Made by a program: the position numbers and the translations under genes. A stretch of DNA of 13,797 nucleotides from Chloroflexota bacterium. GTDB lineage: Bacteria > Chloroflexota > Chloroflexia > JAMDCE01. Location of the stretch: contig JAMDCE010000543.1 in the NCBI GenBank assembly GCA_023489135.1, positions 1-13,797 of the forward strand. The letters are read 5' to 3'. Every line of letters starts with the position of its first letter. Position 1 is the first letter of the stretch. The notes beneath the pieces were generated by a model. That model made no database searches. It saw only the letters and a list, made by a program, of their open reading frames with translations, and was not told the DNA's origin. Positions 6,655 to 13,654 of the stretch are shown here, in pieces.

Positions 6655-6689
6655 GGAGGGCAGAAACGTTTTGGACGTTTCTGCCCTCC
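6655..6689 (-). terminator. 15-bp perfect hairpin downstream of the S8 peptidase gene
   Basis: Fifteen uninterrupted base pairs (6655-6669 with 6675-6689) close a 5-nt loop, 48 bp past the peptidase stop codon. The stem is long enough to stop polymerase or block a 3' exonuclease, but no T tract follows on either strand. Position argues for a transcript end for the peptidase, separating it from the AMP ligase. A mobile palindrome is the alternative. Confidence 0.45.
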
Positions 6690-6737
6690 GGCGATGAGGT
6701 ATTGATACGAGCCAGAAGCTCTTGTCGGATCCCCGGC

Positions 6738-8390
6738 CTACTCGGGATATGCGCTGTTCCAGGTGGCGGAATTCCAGGTGGCGGAATTCCAGGTGGCGGA
6801 GTTCCAGGTGGCGCTGTTCCAAGTGGCGCTGTTCCAGGTAGCGGAATTCCAGGTAGCGGAGTTCCAGGTAGCTGAATTCCAAGTCGCGGAGTTCCAGGTG
6901 GCGGAGTTCCAGGTAGCCGAGTTGTACGTAGTGACTCCCGAGAGCAGCGCAATGTAGCGGTTCAGGGGAATGCCAGAGTTAGCGTAACCCGGGGCATCCC
7001 TCCTGGTGGCCAGGGCGTAGGCGTCGATCTCCCCCGAACCTGTCCCAAGCTTGGCGAGAGGGAGAGGACGAGCGGTGGACATGACGGCGGCCTTGATCTG
7101 GTCGGGCGTCCAGTTGGGATGGGCCTGAGCGGCCAGGGCGACCACGCCCGAGACGACGGCCGCAGACATCGAGGTTCCGGAGAGCCACAGGTAATGGTCG
7201 TCCACAACGCGATCCGGGAACATCCTGGCCAGGGTTGAGTCATCAGATGCCAACACGGAGACGATGTGTCGGCCGGGAGCTACCACCTCCGGCTTGCTGA
7301 ACCTGTCCTGGGTAGTGCCATAGCCTGACCAGAAGGGGAGCACATCGTCGGTGGTGCTGGCGGTGCCTACGGTGTCGGCGGCGCCCACGGTGATGACGAA
7401 CGGGTCGTTGGCCGGTGGGTAGAGCATCGAATCAGGTCCGTTATTGCCGGCCGAGACGACCACCACTATGCCCGATAGCCAGAGCTGCTCGATGGCGGCA
7501 TCGAGTGGGCTGGTAAGATAGGACTCGGGCACGATCGAGGTCAGCGAGAGGTTGACGACTCTGATGTTGTAGGTTGACGCGTTCTGGCCTATCCACTGGA
7601 GGCCTTTAATGACGTCGCTGATATAGGACATGCCCTGCTTATCGGACACACGTACGTTGATCAGCTTAGCTCGGGGAGCGATGCCGATGTACCTGCCTTC
7701 CGATTCCGCCCCGGACCCGGCTATGATACCGGCAACGTGGGTGCCGTGGCCCTGCTCGTCGTCGACCCTGGTGTTGGAGGCGTTGAACCCGATGCTCTTC
7801 GAAACCCGCCTTGAGAAGTCCTTGAGCCCGACGCCCACGCCGCTGTCGACCACCGCCACACCGACCCCGGCCCCGGTGTTGTAGCTGTCCGAGCCAGAGA
7901 TCCGGGTTGTCCACGCCTTGTCGGCCCCAACAGCGCGAGGATAATCAGTGGCCAGTCTGCGGGCATCGACCCCCCCGTACTCAGACCACCATTCTGAGGA
8001 GTACTCGGTGGGAACCATCCTGGCGTCGATCGAGACGTAGTTGACGTCCGGATCTTTGGCTAGGTCGCGCAATTTGGCGGCCGGTATCTCGGCCGCGACC
8101 GCTTTGGCGATCCCGAGGGGTTTCTGGTTCTTACCCCCTTTCCTGGCGATTTTGTCCCCCAGCCCACCACTCGGGTTGCGCCCCTGGACGATGACACGCA
8201 CCGTCGCGTTCGGGTCCTTGTCGATCTCTCTGTCGAGTTGCGGATGGATCTTGCCGTTGTGAGGACCGGAGGCCGCGTCGACCGTCTGCGCCGGTATCAC
8301 GCCAATGGTCAGCGACAGAACGAACAACAATGCCACCAGTGCTCTCAATGAGGTCCACGAACTGGTTCTTGCCTTTGGTCTTCTCGTCAC
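6738..8390 (-). CDS. Secreted subtilisin-like serine peptidase (S8) with C-terminal NSATW repeats
   Basis: A 550-aa exported protease. The basic start MTRRPKAR followed by a hydrophobic run (about 15-33) ending AQTVDA-A is a Sec-type signal peptide. Residues about 45-150 form a pro-region (KIHPQLDREI..VRVIVQG). The catalytic domain has D182 in VAVVDSGVG, H215 in GHGTHVAG, oxyanion N316 in SAGNNG and S407 in SGTSMSAA. After the domain comes RYIALLSGVTTY, then eleven perfect NSATW units (490-544) and a final NSAYPE. The start is GTG 8390: AAGGAG (8398-8403) sits seven bases before it. Extension to ATG 8465 lacks a ribosome site and would put 25 charged residues before the signal peptide. The repeat tail is probably cell-surface attached or matrix forming, but its function is unknown to me. 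It diverges from the c-di-GMP gene and shares its control region. Complete triad suggests an active enzyme. Confidence 0.92.
   Translation of the reverse strand: MTRRPKARTSSWTSLRALVALLFVLSLTIGVIPAQTVDAASGPHNGKIHPQLDREIDKDPNATVRVIVQGRNPSGGLGDKIARKGGKNQKPLGIAKAVAAEIPAAKLRDLAKDPDVNYVSIDARMVPTEYSSEWWSEYGGVDARRLATDYPRAVGADKAWTTRISGSDSYNTGAGVGVAVVDSGVGVGLKDFSRRVSKSIGFNASNTRVDDEQGHGTHVAGIIAGSGAESEGRYIGIAPRAKLINVRVSDKQGMSYISDVIKGLQWIGQNASTYNIRVVNLSLTSIVPESYLTSPLDAAIEQLWLSGIVVVVSAGNNGPDSMLYPPANDPFVITVGAADTVGTASTTDDVLPFWSGYGTTQDRFSKPEVVAPGRHIVSVLASDDSTLARMFPDRVVDDHYLWLSGTSMSAAVVSGVVALAAQAHPNWTPDQIKAAVMSTARPLPLAKLGTGSGEIDAYALATRRDAPGYANSGIPLNRYIALLSGVTTYNSATWNSATWNSATWNSATWNSATWNSATWNSATWNSATWNSATWNSATWNSATWNSAYPE
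6759..6923 (-). repeat. 15-bp tandem repeat (11 copies) encoding NSATW
   Basis: Eleven adjacent 15-bp units encode identical pentapeptides at the end of the S8 peptidase. The DNA copies are not identical. Serine is written as TCC, AGC, TCA and TCG; alanine as GCC, GCT, GCG and others; asparagine as AAC or AAT; threonine as ACC or ACT. The amino-acid sequence is therefore held while the DNA drifts. Copy number may vary between strains by slippage. Confidence 0.95.
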
Positions 8391-8481
8391 CAGTATGCTC
8401 CTTTCTTGTTCGGACCGATTTCCCGACCGCTCGTGTGGTGGGTGGTCGAGGTGCCCGGTTTTCAAGTCTCGCCGCGCAAAA

Positions 8482-8503
8482 AGTACTACTAATCAGTAGT
8501 ACT
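8482..8503. promoter_or_regulatory. 9-bp inverted repeat operator in the divergent region
   Basis: AGTACTACT, four bases, then AGTAGTACT form perfect 9-bp arms. The palindromic core AGTACT recurs at 8482, 8498 and 8517, and AGTACTATTAG occurs twice as a direct repeat (8498-8508 and 8517-8527). The cluster overlaps the probable peptidase promoter. A dimeric repressor or activator site is likely; the protein is unknown. Confidence 0.55.
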
Positions 8504-8530
8504 ATTAGGATACAGAAGTACTATTAGCAA
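8502..8530 (-). promoter_or_regulatory. Candidate S8 peptidase promoter
   Basis: On the minus strand TTGCTA (8530-8525) lies 17 bp before TAATAG (8507-8502). The elements match consensus at four and three positions, which suits an activator-dependent promoter. The -35 falls inside the tandem box at 8523-8543, and the -10 lies in the AGTACT cluster. The leader to GTG 8390 would be about 105 nt. Confidence 0.3.
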
Positions 8531-8543
8531 ACTCTTAGTGAAG
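8523..8543 (-). promoter_or_regulatory. 11-bp direct-repeat box facing the S8 peptidase gene
   Basis: Read toward the peptidase, the box is CTTCACTAAGA followed by GTTTGCTAAT: two CTAA half-sites one helical turn (11 bp) apart. It overlaps the candidate -35. Two tandem sites at 11-bp period are the usual arrangement for OmpR/PhoB-family response regulators. It closely matches the box at 8567-8587. Confidence 0.45.
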
Positions 8544-8566
8544 GGGGGAATCGGGTGCAAATTACC

Positions 8567-8587
8567 GCCTGCTAAGAGCCTGCTAAG
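8567..8587 (+). promoter_or_regulatory. 11-bp direct-repeat box facing the GGDEF/HD-GYP gene
   Basis: GCCTGCTAAG occurs twice at an exact 11-bp period (8567-8576 and 8578-8587), five bases upstream of TTGACT. Orientation relative to its gene is the same as for the box facing the peptidase, and both share CTAAGAG and TGCTAA at the same positions. This is the pattern expected of a response-regulator activator site. Confidence 0.5.
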
Positions 8588-8592
8588 TGATT

Positions 8593-8624
8593 TTGACTAA
8601 ACTAGCTCCGTGGGGGATTAGAAG
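8593..8624 (+). promoter_or_regulatory. Candidate promoter of the GGDEF/HD-GYP gene
   Basis: TTGACT (8593-8598) is a good -35. No -10 sits at ideal spacing: GATTAG is 17 bp away with three matches and TAGAAG (8619-8624) is 20 bp away with four. A poor -10 behind a good activator box fits a regulated promoter. The leader to ATG 8699 is about 70 nt. Together with the boxes this accounts for most of the gene-free stretch 8391-8698. Confidence 0.35.
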
Positions 8625-8698
8625 TATTGGGGGAAGTCTTCTCTTCCCTTCGATGCGAGGCTTCCAGCCATCTTTATCCAACTAAGATAGAGCCGGTA

Positions 8699-11554
8699 AT
8701 GAAAGATCTATCCGCGCAGGCCAGGGCGTACATACTGGTGATGATCGGCGTTGGGAGCGTGGTTTTCCTGGGTAGCCTGAACGAGCTGCCCAGTATCGGC
8801 ACCCAATGGCTCACCCTCGGCGTGCTCGTCGTCGCCGCCGGACTGGCTCAGCTCTACCCCGTTCAGACTCCCAAGAACCAGGCCTACTATGTGACGGTAG
8901 TGTTCCTTTTTGCGGGGGTCCTTTTGCTCCCGGCCGGTGCGCTGTGCCTGCTCGTCATATCGGCCTTCGTCCCGGAGTGGATCAAGATCAAATACCCCTG
9001 GCCCATTCAACTGTTCAACATCGCCAACTTCACGGTTAACGCGTACTTGGCCAAAGGCTCCTACCTTTGGATTCTTGGGAACGTCGACCTGGCAATTCTT
9101 GGGAATCTCCGCCTGGCATCGGCAGGCCCGTACGTCCTGGTTGCCGCGGTCATAGCCGCGGTCCTGTTTGTACTTCTCAATCACGCTCTGCTGGCCGTGG
9201 CGCTGCGACTGGCGCGCGGGCATACGTGGAGACAAACCGGCCTGTTCGAGATCAATAACGTCCTGATCGATCTGACGCTTTCGTGCACGGGAATAATGGT
9301 GGCATTGCTGGCCCAGATCAACCTCTGGTTGATAAGTCTGGGATCTGCCCCTCTCTTTCTGATCTACAAGGCGCTCAATACCCCTAACCTGGTCCAGCAG
9401 GCCAGAACCGATAGCAAGACCGGCCTGTACAACGCCAAGTATTTCCGAGAGGCGCTGGAGGCCGAGCACAGTCGGGCCAAGCGTTTTGGGCGTCCAATGA
9501 CGGTCGTGATGGCTGACCTGGACCTACTACGAAATATCAACAACAGCTATGGACACCTGGCCGGGGATATCGTTCTTAAGGGCGTGGCCGAAATCATACT
9601 GGCCGGGATGCGTGAATACGATGTAGCAGCTCGCTTCGGCGGCGAGGAGTTTGCCTTGATTCTGCCCGAGACGCATCCCGGCCAAGCCAGGATTATCGCC
9701 GACCGGTTGCGTCGGGATGTGGAAGAGGCCAGATTCGTCGTTCCGACGAATGTCCAGCCGATTCGCGTAACGCTCAGCTTCGGTATCGCATCGTTTCCAG
9801 ACCACGGGCAGAAGCAAGACGAAGTGCTCCATCAGGCCGATCTGGCCCTGTATTACTCCAAGCTGAATGGCCGCAACCAGGTATGGGTTGCCTCGCCTGA
9901 AAGCGAGGCCCTGCGATCGACGCTGGCCAGCCAATGGCTATCGGCACGGCCCCGCGAAGTGGTGTCCCCTGGCGCGGGGAACGAGCCGGTGCATGGCCAG
10001 GCAGATGCACTTGATGTCTCTTGCTTACCCTGTGCAGCCGGCCATGGCACGGATGGCCCTGTGAATCCAGTGGAAGGTGAGGTATCCGAGAACCTTGAAT
10101 CGGATGCGGAGGGGGACGTTGCGTCCATTGGCACCTCGCAGACCAGCGGACTCACCTGGCCCATCGCTGCGCTGGTGGTGGCCGTCTTGGGCTCCTGCCT
10201 GGTGCTGTGGGTGCTTGAGCAGCCCTTGGTGAGGATAACCGCCTGGTGGGATCTGGGAGTGCTCCTGGTATTGACCGTGGTTTCCCAGAATCTGGCCATA
10301 GACATCTACGGCCGGGGCAAGGTATCCACCAGCGCGATCATGATTATCGCCGGCGGCTTGATTTTTGGGGTGCCGGGTGTTCTGTTGCTGGGGCCCGCGG
10401 TGGCTCTGGCGCAGTTCGCGCTTCGCCGTGGCGTGCTGTACCGCGCGCTATTCGATCTGGGATCGCTCACCCTCTCCGGGACGGCTTCCGTTCTGGTGTA
10501 CCGGAGTTTTGACAACTGGATTGTGGAATCCGACCTGGTCTGGATGGCCGTGCCGGCCATGGTGGCCGGACTGGCTTTTTACTTGTCCAACATAGGGCTG
10601 CTGTGCCTGGCCATGGGCCTCAGCGAGAAGCGGTCCCCGCTGGGGATCTGGCAAGAGCGCTTCAAATGGCTGGTGGTGCATTATTCAGCCTTCGGCTTTC
10701 TGGCGCTCATCATCGCGCTGGCCTATCACGCCATTGGGATATATGGCCTCATCTCCTTTTTCGTGCCGCCGGTGATGCTGCGTTACGCAATGAAGCAGTA
10801 CATCGATCATACGGTTGAGAACGTGTCGGAGCTCAAGCGCGTCAACGACGAGCTCACGAGCACGCAATGCCAGGCGGTTCAGACGCTGAAGGAACTGCGC
10901 GAGACGTACGACGCAACGATCGCGGCGCTATCTGCGGCGCTGGACAGCCGCGACGCCGAAACTGAAGGTCATTGCCGGCGGGTGGCCGATTACGCGCGAT
11001 TGATCGGACAGGAGTTTGGTCTACCGCCTGTCGAAATCACGGCAATTGTCAATGGAGCGCTGCTGCACGACGTGGGCAAGATAGGGGTACCCGATGCCGT
11101 GCTGCGGAAGGACGGGCCTCTGACGCCCGCCCAGTGGTCGACCATACGGAAGCACCCCGATAAGGGTTATCGCATGTTGTGCCACATCAAGTTCCTCAGC
11201 GATTCGATGCCGGTGGTGCGCTACCACCACGAACGGTGGGACGGCCAGGGATACCCCGAGGGTTTGCGTGGACCGGCCATCCCCCTGGGAGCCAGGATAT
11301 TCGCGGTGGCGGACTCATTTGATGCCATGACCTCGCATCGCCCTTACCGTGCTCCCCTCACGGTCAACGCCGCCCGGCAGGAAATCCTGGCCTGCTCCGG
11401 CACGCAGTTCGACCCTCAAGTGGTGGATGCTTTTTTCCGGCTTGACGTTCGTCAACTGGCGAAGCAAAGCGGACAGCCAATCGGACCGTCGATGCCCCAG
11501 CACACTAAGGATCAGCGGGAAGCAGAGGTCCCGCACCTTCGCGTGGTGGTTTGA
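8699..11554 (+). CDS. Membrane GGDEF / HD-GYP protein with two membrane modules (c-di-GMP turnover)
   Basis: A 951-aa integral membrane protein carrying both a diguanylate cyclase domain (makes c-di-GMP from GTP) and an HD-GYP phosphodiesterase domain (degrades it). Order: membrane module 1 (about 8-228), GGDEF domain (236-400) with GGEEF at 314-318 and an inhibitory RxxD site R305-D308, a low-complexity linker (about 405-485), membrane module 2 (487-700), a helical linker, and HD-GYP (735-920) with HD 790-791 in HDVGKIGVPD, YHHERWDGQGYPEGL (GYP 851-853) and VADSFDAMTS. Both membrane modules share a layout and similar sequence around their last helices, so the protein looks like a fusion of two related sensors. 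In the cyclase the usual DxDxFKxIND reads DLDLLRNINN: the FK pair is replaced and the final D is N, so activity is likely but not certain. I start at ATG 8699 since the upstream TTG 8627 lacks a ribosome site; that of 8699 is weak too. Confidence 0.9.
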   Translation: MKDLSAQARAYILVMIGVGSVVFLGSLNELPSIGTQWLTLGVLVVAAGLAQLYPVQTPKNQAYYVTVVFLFAGVLLLPAGALCLLVISAFVPEWIKIKYPWPIQLFNIANFTVNAYLAKGSYLWILGNVDLAILGNLRLASAGPYVLVAAVIAAVLFVLLNHALLAVALRLARGHTWRQTGLFEINNVLIDLTLSCTGIMVALLAQINLWLISLGSAPLFLIYKALNTPNLVQQARTDSKTGLYNAKYFREALEAEHSRAKRFGRPMTVVMADLDLLRNINNSYGHLAGDIVLKGVAEIILAGMREYDVAARFGGEEFALILPETHPGQARIIADRLRRDVEEARFVVPTNVQPIRVTLSFGIASFPDHGQKQDEVLHQADLALYYSKLNGRNQVWVASPESEALRSTLASQWLSARPREVVSPGAGNEPVHGQADALDVSCLPCAAGHGTDGPVNPVEGEVSENLESDAEGDVASIGTSQTSGLTWPIAALVVAVLGSCLVLWVLEQPLVRITAWWDLGVLLVLTVVSQNLAIDIYGRGKVSTSAIMIIAGGLIFGVPGVLLLGPAVALAQFALRRGVLYRALFDLGSLTLSGTASVLVYRSFDNWIVESDLVWMAVPAMVAGLAFYLSNIGLLCLAMGLSEKRSPLGIWQERFKWLVVHYSAFGFLALIIALAYHAIGIYGLISFFVPPVMLRYAMKQYIDHTVENVSELKRVNDELTSTQCQAVQTLKELRETYDATIAALSAALDSRDAETEGHCRRVADYARLIGQEFGLPPVEITAIVNGALLHDVGKIGVPDAVLRKDGPLTPAQWSTIRKHPDKGYRMLCHIKFLSDSMPVVRYHHERWDGQGYPEGLRGPAIPLGARIFAVADSFDAMTSHRPYRAPLTVNAARQEILACSGTQFDPQVVDAFFRLDVRQLAKQSGQPIGPSMPQHTKDQREAEVPHLRVVV

Positions 11555-11906
11555 CGACGCTATGCGCTGGACCCTCTCGGGACGAGGTACCTCAGCGCCT
11601 GCTTGTCGGAGCCTGCTGGATGAGGACGATCCGAGATGGATCCCAGCGCGATGATGAGCCGAACGGGCGCTGGCAACCGCATTTTCACCACCCTGCGAAG
11701 CACCGAGAGGGACGGTAAGAAGCCGTACTGCTTTGAGCACTTTGCGAAGGCGTCGTAGTTTGGACGGTAGCGCAGCCGGTCGCCAGGTGCACTACCTGAT
11801 CCCTGTAAGCCATCTGTAACGATCCCACCGATTGCGAGTTACTATAGGAAGAAGGAGTTGTTTCGTTTGCGATGGCCCGCCGCGCGCTAGCTGTGCGTGG
11901 TAAAAT
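11555..11906. other. Gene-free stretch after the GGDEF/HD-GYP gene
   Basis: I see no recognisable gene in these 352 bases. A short plus-strand frame from ATG 11651 ends near 11758 but has no ribosome site and no family likeness. An imperfectly placed inverted repeat CCAGCGC/GCGCTGG (11643-11649, 11667-11673) has a 17-nt loop and no T tract. The stretch probably holds the 3' ends of the c-di-GMP and tRNA transcripts, which converge here. Confidence 0.4.
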
Positions 11907-11981
11907 TGGAGCCGACGCGGGGATTTGAACCCCGGACCTAGTGTTTACGAAACACTTGCTCTACCACTGAGCTACGTCGGC
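11907..11981 (-). tRNA. tRNA-Thr (anticodon CGU)
   Basis: The minus strand folds as a complete cloverleaf. The acceptor stem is GCCGACG/CGTCGGC. The D arm is GCTC-AGTGGTAGA-GC. The anticodon stem AGTGT/ACACT encloses the loop TTCGTAA, with CGT at positions 34-36. The variable loop is AGGTC. The T arm is CGGGG-TTCAAAT-CCCCG. The discriminator is U and the CCA end is encoded (11909-11907). It reads threonine codon ACG. The gene converges on the GGDEF/HD-GYP gene and has its own promoter. No repeated 3' end suggestive of an integrated element is visible nearby. Confidence 0.96.
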
Positions 11982-11991
11982 AGGGCTATTG

Positions 11992-12007
11992 TCGTCTAGG
12001 CAGACGA
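11992..12007. other. 6-bp hairpin in the tRNA leader
   Basis: TCGTCT and AGACGA pair perfectly around a 4-nt loop, within the roughly 40-nt leader between the tRNA transcription start and its first base. It may guide 5' processing or be incidental. Confidence 0.3.
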
Positions 12008-12026
12008 ACTAACGCCAACTCTAGGA

Positions 12027-12056
12027 ATTATAGCTAAGACGGTGACGAACAGTCAA
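12027..12056 (-). promoter_or_regulatory. Near-consensus promoter of tRNA-Thr
   Basis: On the minus strand TTGACT (12056-12051) lies 18 bp before a perfect TATAAT (12032-12027). Transcription would begin near 12020, about 40 nt before the tRNA. This is the strongest promoter match in the window, as expected for a stable RNA. Confidence 0.75.
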
Positions 12057-12096
12057 GTCCGATATGGGCAGGTACGTTGTATCGCACTATCGCTAG

Positions 12097-12312
12097 ATAA
12101 CCCGTGAGCGCGAGGCCCCACGAGCTAAGGATGATCTGATCACCATGGTTGGCCACGAGCTGCGCACGCCGCTCACTTCCATTCACGGCTATAGCCAGAT
12201 GATGTCTCGCCAGCTTGGAATCGTCCAGCAGCAGGTCGATCAACTCAATCAACTCATTGGAGACTTCGCCGAAACCATTTCTGTTGGCACAAGTGCTATT
12301 TCTTTTACATAA
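12097..12312 (+). pseudogene. Remnant of a sensor histidine kinase (HisKA dimerisation segment only)
   Basis: The frame opened after TAG (12094-12096) reads REREAPRAKDDLITMVGHEL followed by RTPLTSIHGYSQMM. This is the classic H-box region of a histidine kinase, with the phosphorylatable histidine in GHELRTPL. The text then jumps to IVQQQVDQLNQLIGDF, which matches the end of the second HisKA helix. Ten or more residues of the usual connecting part seem missing. The frame loses all family likeness before the TAA at 12310. There is no start codon with a ribosome site, no sensor region and no ATPase domain. It lies in the gap between the tRNA promoter and the M24 gene. I read it as a decayed gene fragment, not an expressed peptide. 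The kinase identity of the fragment is clear; how it arose is not. Confidence 0.75.
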
Positions 12313-12344
12313 CCTTCTTGAGATTAGCCGGCATGGAGCGGCTC

Positions 12345-13553
12345 CTAGATCTCAATGATGTTGAGCTTGGCCGGCGTCTTCTGCAGTCTTTCTATCTTCC
12401 CGGCTTTGGTCATGCGAACGGGGTCCCCAACCTTGCCGCTGGCGGTGTACTCCTTGTTGGCGACGTTGGGATGCACCGTGAAGTAGTCGCCCGGCTGCGG
12501 TGGGCTCCCCGCCGGGAAGGCACCCGAGGCGTTGTAGCGGTGGATCTGAGGTGTCACGGGCTCGTAGCCGGCGGCGTGGATGCGATTCACCAGGTCCACC
12601 TCTATGTCCATAAAGGTCCGGTTCTTCTCCAGCTCCACCAGCGAGTACTCGTAAAGCCCCTCGCAGAACTTGAACATCTCCTCGACGTCGCGCCTCGGCC
12701 GCCCGAGTGAAAGGGCATAGCTGATCTGTGGGTCCACGGCTCCGCAAACGACGTTGACCTCGAACATCACCACGTCGCCCGGATTGAGCCTGGTCGTCGA
12801 GGCCGGCGCCCTGAGGAAAGTAGGGGCCGGGCCGGAGGTCGAGATCATGAAATGGGCGTAGAACGCTCCGTTCTCCAGGATAGCCTTCTCTGCCGCCGCC
12901 CACAGCTCGCACTCCATCACCCCCGGCTTCATCGCCGCGGCCACGGCATTGAAGGACAGGTCGTGGATTTCGCAGGCCCTCCGCACCAGGGCCAGCTCCT
13001 CTTCGCTGGTCCGGGAGATCTCGTCCATAGCGTCGGTGAGCGCCGCCGTGCCGTCCTCGAAGGTGGCCTCAGGCAGGGCCGCACGCAGGGCGTCGAGCGG
13101 CGCCGCGGGGAAGGCCCCCATGTTATAGCCCACGACGCCAATCCGGCCTTTCTCAAGCTTGAGCTGCTTGATCTTGTTTACCATGTCCTGAGCCGGGCTG
13201 AAACTGCTCACGATTTCCTTGATCCACGAGGACTCCGTCGCGATGTGGCGGAACTGCGGACCCAGGTAATCGTTCACCCCCAGCTGAGGCTCTCCCTCCC
13301 GAGGAAACACGACGAACGTCCCTCTGCTAACATATGGCACGTAATTCGATATGTAATACAGGAAAGTGACCAGCTGATTCATGTATCCAAAAGGTCCGGG
13401 CACCATCAGACAGTCGACGTTGCGCTTCTCCATCGACCTCCGAATAGCTTCCCATCTCCTGTGGCCCTCCTCCTTGGAAGCCGTGGGGTACGTCCACGGA
13501 TACTCTGTGCCAACGGGGTAGCCTTTGTAGCCATAGGGGTAGAACTGGCTCAT
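12345..13553 (-). CDS. M24 (pita-bread) family protein, Xaa-Pro aminopeptidase/creatinase-like, metal ligands altered
   Basis: A 402-aa cytosolic protein with the two-part layout of the family. An N-terminal creatinase/prolidase-like domain (about 25-165) contains RNVDCLMVPGPFGYMNQLVTF. A C-terminal pita-bread domain (about 185-390) begins ISRTSEEELALVRRACEIHD. In active M24 peptidases five residues (D, D, H, E, E) bind two metal ions. By eye the matching positions here are E265 (FEVN), Q276 (PQISYALSLG), a region with H338 (QIHRYNASG), H361 (FTVHPN) and a glycine in KVGDPV. At least four are replaced. The protein may use one or no metal, as creatinase does, or bind rather than cut. Peptidase activity should not be assumed. 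ATG 13553 is chosen for GGGAGG just upstream; TTG 13565 would add four residues. The gene has its own promoter (13655-13683) and no functional partner in view. Confidence 0.82.
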   Translation of the reverse strand: MSQFYPYGYKGYPVGTEYPWTYPTASKEEGHRRWEAIRRSMEKRNVDCLMVPGPFGYMNQLVTFLYYISNYVPYVSRGTFVVFPREGEPQLGVNDYLGPQFRHIATESSWIKEIVSSFSPAQDMVNKIKQLKLEKGRIGVVGYNMGAFPAAPLDALRAALPEATFEDGTAALTDAMDEISRTSEEELALVRRACEIHDLSFNAVAAAMKPGVMECELWAAAEKAILENGAFYAHFMISTSGPAPTFLRAPASTTRLNPGDVVMFEVNVVCGAVDPQISYALSLGRPRRDVEEMFKFCEGLYEYSLVELEKNRTFMDIEVDLVNRIHAAGYEPVTPQIHRYNASGAFPAGSPPQPGDYFTVHPNVANKEYTASGKVGDPVRMTKAGKIERLQKTPAKLNIIEI

Positions 13554-13654
13554 ACATCCTCCCAATCTGTTCTCTTGTTCCGGCGTGCGAGTTTGAAGCT
13601 TGCCATCTGCCCGCCGGCGTTGGGGCCGGCTATGCTGCCTGCTGGGCGATTCCT

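Noticed and set aside
6428..6697. Plus-strand frame of 89 codons between the AMP ligase and peptidase genes
   Set aside because: It lacks a ribosome site, runs through the AMP ligase start region and a perfect hairpin, and resembles nothing known.
6759..6923. CRISPR array
   Set aside because: The units are 15 bp with no spacers, and they encode a protein tail.
6763..6957. Plus-strand frame with AEFQV repeats across the tandem array
   Set aside because: It is the reverse-strand reading of the NSATW repeat. The silent codon variation makes sense only for the peptidase frame, and here it changes residues.
11907..12345. tRNA-Thr as an integration (att) site with the kinase remnant as part of an element
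   Set aside because: No duplicated tRNA 3' end, integrase or boundary repeat is visible. The kinase fragment lies on the 5' (promoter) side of the tRNA, not the 3' side normally used.
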